DNA of 64,000 nucleotides from Hyphomicrobiales bacterium. Lineage in GTDB: Bacteria; Pseudomonadota; Alphaproteobacteria; Rhizobiales; Rhizobiaceae. Position 1 is the first letter of the stretch. The number at the start of each line of letters is the position of its first letter. Below, piece by piece: positions 61,967-64,000 of this stretch. A program made the position numbers and the translations under genes. The stretch covers positions 248,001 through 312,000 of the forward strand of contig UCNE01000002.1 of NCBI GenBank assembly GCA_900473685.1. The letters run 5' to 3'. The notes under the pieces are model-generated. The model was not told the DNA's origin and did no database searches. It saw only the letters and a list, made by a program, of their open reading frames with translations.

Positions 61967-62965
61967 ATGCTCGACAGGACGAAACCAACCGGCATCACAC
62001 TTTGGGACGGACGCAGCATCCCGCGTCTTGGCATGGGCTGCTGGGCCATCGGCGGTCCATTTTATGCAGGTGATGTGCCGCTCGGCTGGGGCGACGTCGA
62101 TGATGCGGAATCGATCCGGGCGATCCATCGCGCCATCGATCTCGGTATCCGCTTCTTCGACACGGCGTCGAACTACGGCGCTGGTCATTCCGAGGAGGTT
62201 CTGGGCCAAGCCCTCGCCTCTCATCCCGACATTGTCATCGCCACCAAATTCGGCTTTGCCACCGATCCGGCAACAAAACAGGCAACCGGCGCCTTTGCGT
62301 CGCCGGAATTCATCCGGGCCTCGGTGGAAACGTCACTGAAGCGGCTGAAGCGCCAGCGGATCGACCTCCTGCAATTCCATCTCAATGAATTCGATCCGCA
62401 CGAGGCCGATGCGGTCTTCGCCACGCTCGATAGCCTGCGGGTCGAGGGCAAGATCGCGGCCTATGGCTGGAGCACGGACTGGCCGGACCGGGCGGCGCGC
62501 TTTGCCGGCCGCGATGGCTTCGTTTCGGTGCAGCACACGATGAACGTTCTGGAGCCGGCAGACGAGATGATCAGGCTGGTGGAACAGACGGATCTCATTT
62601 CGATCAATCGCGGCCCGTTGGCGATGGGTCTGCTCTCCGGCAAGTTCAAGCCGGGCGACCGGCTGGCCGCAAACGATGTGCGCAGCGCCGATCTCGACTG
62701 GCTGCAATATTTCCGCGACGGCGTGGTCTCTCCGGAGTTTTCAAGGCGGCTCGATGTGATCCGCGACCTCCTGCAAACGGACGGCCGGACATTGACGCAA
62801 GGGGCTCTCGCCTGGCTTTGGGCACGCTCGCCCAACACGCTACCGATCCCCGGATTCCGCACGGTGAGACAGGTCGAAGAAAATGCCGGGGCGCTCGAGA
62901 AGGGGCCACTACCAGCACTGGTCATGGAGGAGATCGACGACGCGTTGCAGCGTGAACGGCGTTAA
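61967..62965 (+). CDS. aldo/keto reductase
   Basis: A 332-residue NADPH-dependent aldo/keto reductase. Catalytic Asp and Tyr are in FFDTASNYGAGHSEEVLG (about residue 63-68), Lys in IVIATKFGF (about 88) and His in LLQFHLNEF (about 132). The C-terminal cofactor-binding part has LPIPGFRTVRQVEENAGALE. Substrate unknown. Convergent with the MOSC gene: the 3' ends overlap by four bases. Confidence 0.9.
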   Translation: MLDRTKPTGITLWDGRSIPRLGMGCWAIGGPFYAGDVPLGWGDVDDAESIRAIHRAIDLGIRFFDTASNYGAGHSEEVLGQALASHPDIVIATKFGFATDPATKQATGAFASPEFIRASVETSLKRLKRQRIDLLQFHLNEFDPHEADAVFATLDSLRVEGKIAAYGWSTDWPDRAARFAGRDGFVSVQHTMNVLEPADEMIRLVEQTDLISINRGPLAMGLLSGKFKPGDRLAANDVRSADLDWLQYFRDGVVSPEFSRRLDVIRDLLQTDGRTLTQGALAWLWARSPNTLPIPGFRTVRQVEENAGALEKGPLPALVMEEIDDALQRERR

Positions 62966-63807
62966 GCCCTGATCTTCATCGGCCAGCGGTCGGCTCGTTC
63001 GCTGACAACACGCATCTCGTCGCCGAGATTGATGCTGCCCGCGCTGCGCGGCACGGCATTCCAGCCGAACAGGACGCCGGGCACGCGGCGATCGGCGGAC
63101 ATGCGTTTCTCGGCGAGCCCCTGGATCGGATTGCCGCCGATGCGCTCGCCGGTCACCTGGTCCTGCGTGGTCATGATGCAGCGGGCGCAGGGTTTGACGA
63201 GATCGAAGATGATACCGCCGATCTCGACGCTTTCCCAGAAATCCTCTTCCCAGGGATCGTCATTGTCAATCAGGATATTGGTGCGGAAACGGTCCATGCC
63301 AACCGGCTCCTGCCCCTTTGCGATCAGCGTGACGTTGAGATCGGCAAGCGACGATGTGGTGGTGATCAGCACCGGAAAGCCATCGGCAAAGCCGACGGGT
63401 GCCGCCTTGCCCGCCCATTCCTCGCCGACCGCGCGGGTGGCGCGCTCATCCATATGCACCAGCTTGACCGGACGGCCGAACCAGCCGGACAGCGTGGCAT
63501 TGGTATGGTCTTCGGAAACGGCCGCATTGACCTCGCTGTCCCAGACGCGAACATCCAGCCGCCGGGCGGGATCGAAGGAGACGGTCGTGGACCGGGTTCC
63601 CATTTTCAGGTGAACGCCGCCGGTCACATGGGTGGCTTCCACCTGCGCCAGAAGCTGCAATTCGCGCTGGGTGATGAATTTTCCGTCGGGATCGACAACC
63701 ATGAAGCGGCGGTCCCCGGCCAGCCCGTCATGCTGGATTGAAACCGAGGTCTGCGGGATGGCGCGGCCGCTCTTCAGCGGGTGGATGTTGAGACCGGTCA
63801 CCTTCAT
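62962..63807 (-). CDS. MOSC domain-containing protein
   Basis: A 281-residue protein with an N-terminal beta-barrel (MKVTGLNIHPLKSGRAIP, DGLAGDRRFMVVDPDGKFIT) and a C-terminal MOSC domain with the conserved cysteine in LVKPCARCIMTTQDQVTGER (about residue 212). Relatives such as YcbX and mARC use a molybdenum cofactor to reduce N-hydroxylated compounds; electron partner not encoded here. The start matches the family (MxVxxLxIHPLKS). Confidence 0.9.
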   Translation of the reverse strand: MKVTGLNIHPLKSGRAIPQTSVSIQHDGLAGDRRFMVVDPDGKFITQRELQLLAQVEATHVTGGVHLKMGTRSTTVSFDPARRLDVRVWDSEVNAAVSEDHTNATLSGWFGRPVKLVHMDERATRAVGEEWAGKAAPVGFADGFPVLITTTSSLADLNVTLIAKGQEPVGMDRFRTNILIDNDDPWEEDFWESVEIGGIIFDLVKPCARCIMTTQDQVTGERIGGNPIQGLAEKRMSADRRVPGVLFGWNAVPRSAGSINLGDEMRVVSERADRWPMKIRA

Positions 63808-63888
63808 GTCGTCACTCCCGAGCGTTCAGATTGTGATTCAAGCGCATTGCAGATCGATTCCGCAGATCACGGCAAGGCTTTGGTTTTT

Positions 63889-64000
63889 CTAGATTTCCTC
63901 AAGCAGCATGCCGAGCACGGCGCGCAATCTTTCTTGCCTTTGGCGGGCAAGCGCCCGGCCCGCCGCCGTCTGGAATCCATCCGTCAGCTTGAACAGTTTT
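63889..64000 (-). CDS. C-terminal end of a gene continuing beyond the window
   Basis: The last 36 codons of a minus-strand gene are visible (LTDGFQTAAGRALARQRQER ... MLLEEI, stop TAG at 63889-63891). The Arg-rich helical end resembles the C-terminus of some HD-domain phosphohydrolases, but this is a weak impression. Most of the gene lies to the right of base 64000. Confidence 0.5.
   Translation of the reverse strand, partial: KLFKLTDGFQTAAGRALARQRQERLRAVLGMLLEEI

Overview
The window is a chromosomal segment of an alphaproteobacterium, almost certainly a member of the Rhizobiaceae (Rhizobium, Agrobacterium or a close relative). The grounds are the gene order fabD-fabG-acpP-fabF-mltG-yicC-gmk, the rpsF-rpsR-DUF2232-rplI cluster, purF followed by a short-chain dehydrogenase, a nadABC operon with a NadQ-type regulator nearby, and rhizobial intergenic palindromes (RIME-like). 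It is mostly housekeeping DNA, uniformly GC-rich. I saw no phage, insertion sequence, CRISPR array, tRNA or rRNA gene.

Layout. 1-6.7 kb (minus strand): fatty-acid synthesis (fabD, fabG, acpP, fabF), then the cell-wall lytic enzyme mltG, the nuclease yicC and a truncated gmk. 7-10.6 kb: a Tas-like aldo-keto reductase, then two exported DUF1254/DUF1214 proteins whose genes are joined in frame by a perfect 14-bp tandem duplication. 10.6-13.8 kb: ribosomal proteins S6, S18 and L9 with a long structured leader. 13.9-17.1 kb: a MarR-controlled drug-efflux pair (MFS plus HlyD). 17.5-26 kb: dnaB, a TerC-type membrane protein, alr, radA, cvpA, purF and an SDR. 26-36 kb: a tetracycline-resistance-type EF-G paralogue, pssA and psd (phosphatidylethanolamine synthesis), a VOC protein, an Atm1-type ABC exporter, a LysM protein, a LOG-family protein and rarD.

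36.5-46 kb: periplasmic cpdB, an EamA transporter, cimA, a prolyl iminopeptidase, then a tightly overlapping cluster vapB-vapC-GFA-GFA-GFA, and cysS. 46-54.5 kb: small and conserved-hypothetical genes, an SRAP (HMCES) protein, a NUDIX protein, and the coupled operon ygfZ-HD-phosphatase-nadQ, followed by sodC and a TSUP permease. 54.5-58.5 kb: nadA-nadB-nadC transcribed leftward, with a near-perfect 25-bp palindrome in front of nadA that is the best candidate NadQ operator. 58.5-64 kb: an MFS transporter, an AraC regulator divergent from a phytanoyl-CoA-dioxygenase-like gene, an aldo-keto reductase, a MOSC protein and the tail of one more gene.

Most noteworthy: (1) the 14-bp duplication that abolishes the stop of one DUF1254 gene and fuses it to the next; (2) a toxin-antitoxin pair translationally coupled to three GFA enzymes; (3) the nadQ/nadABC arrangement with its palindrome; (4) two small genes below usual gene-calling thresholds. 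I did not find a clearly new multi-gene defence or mobile system.
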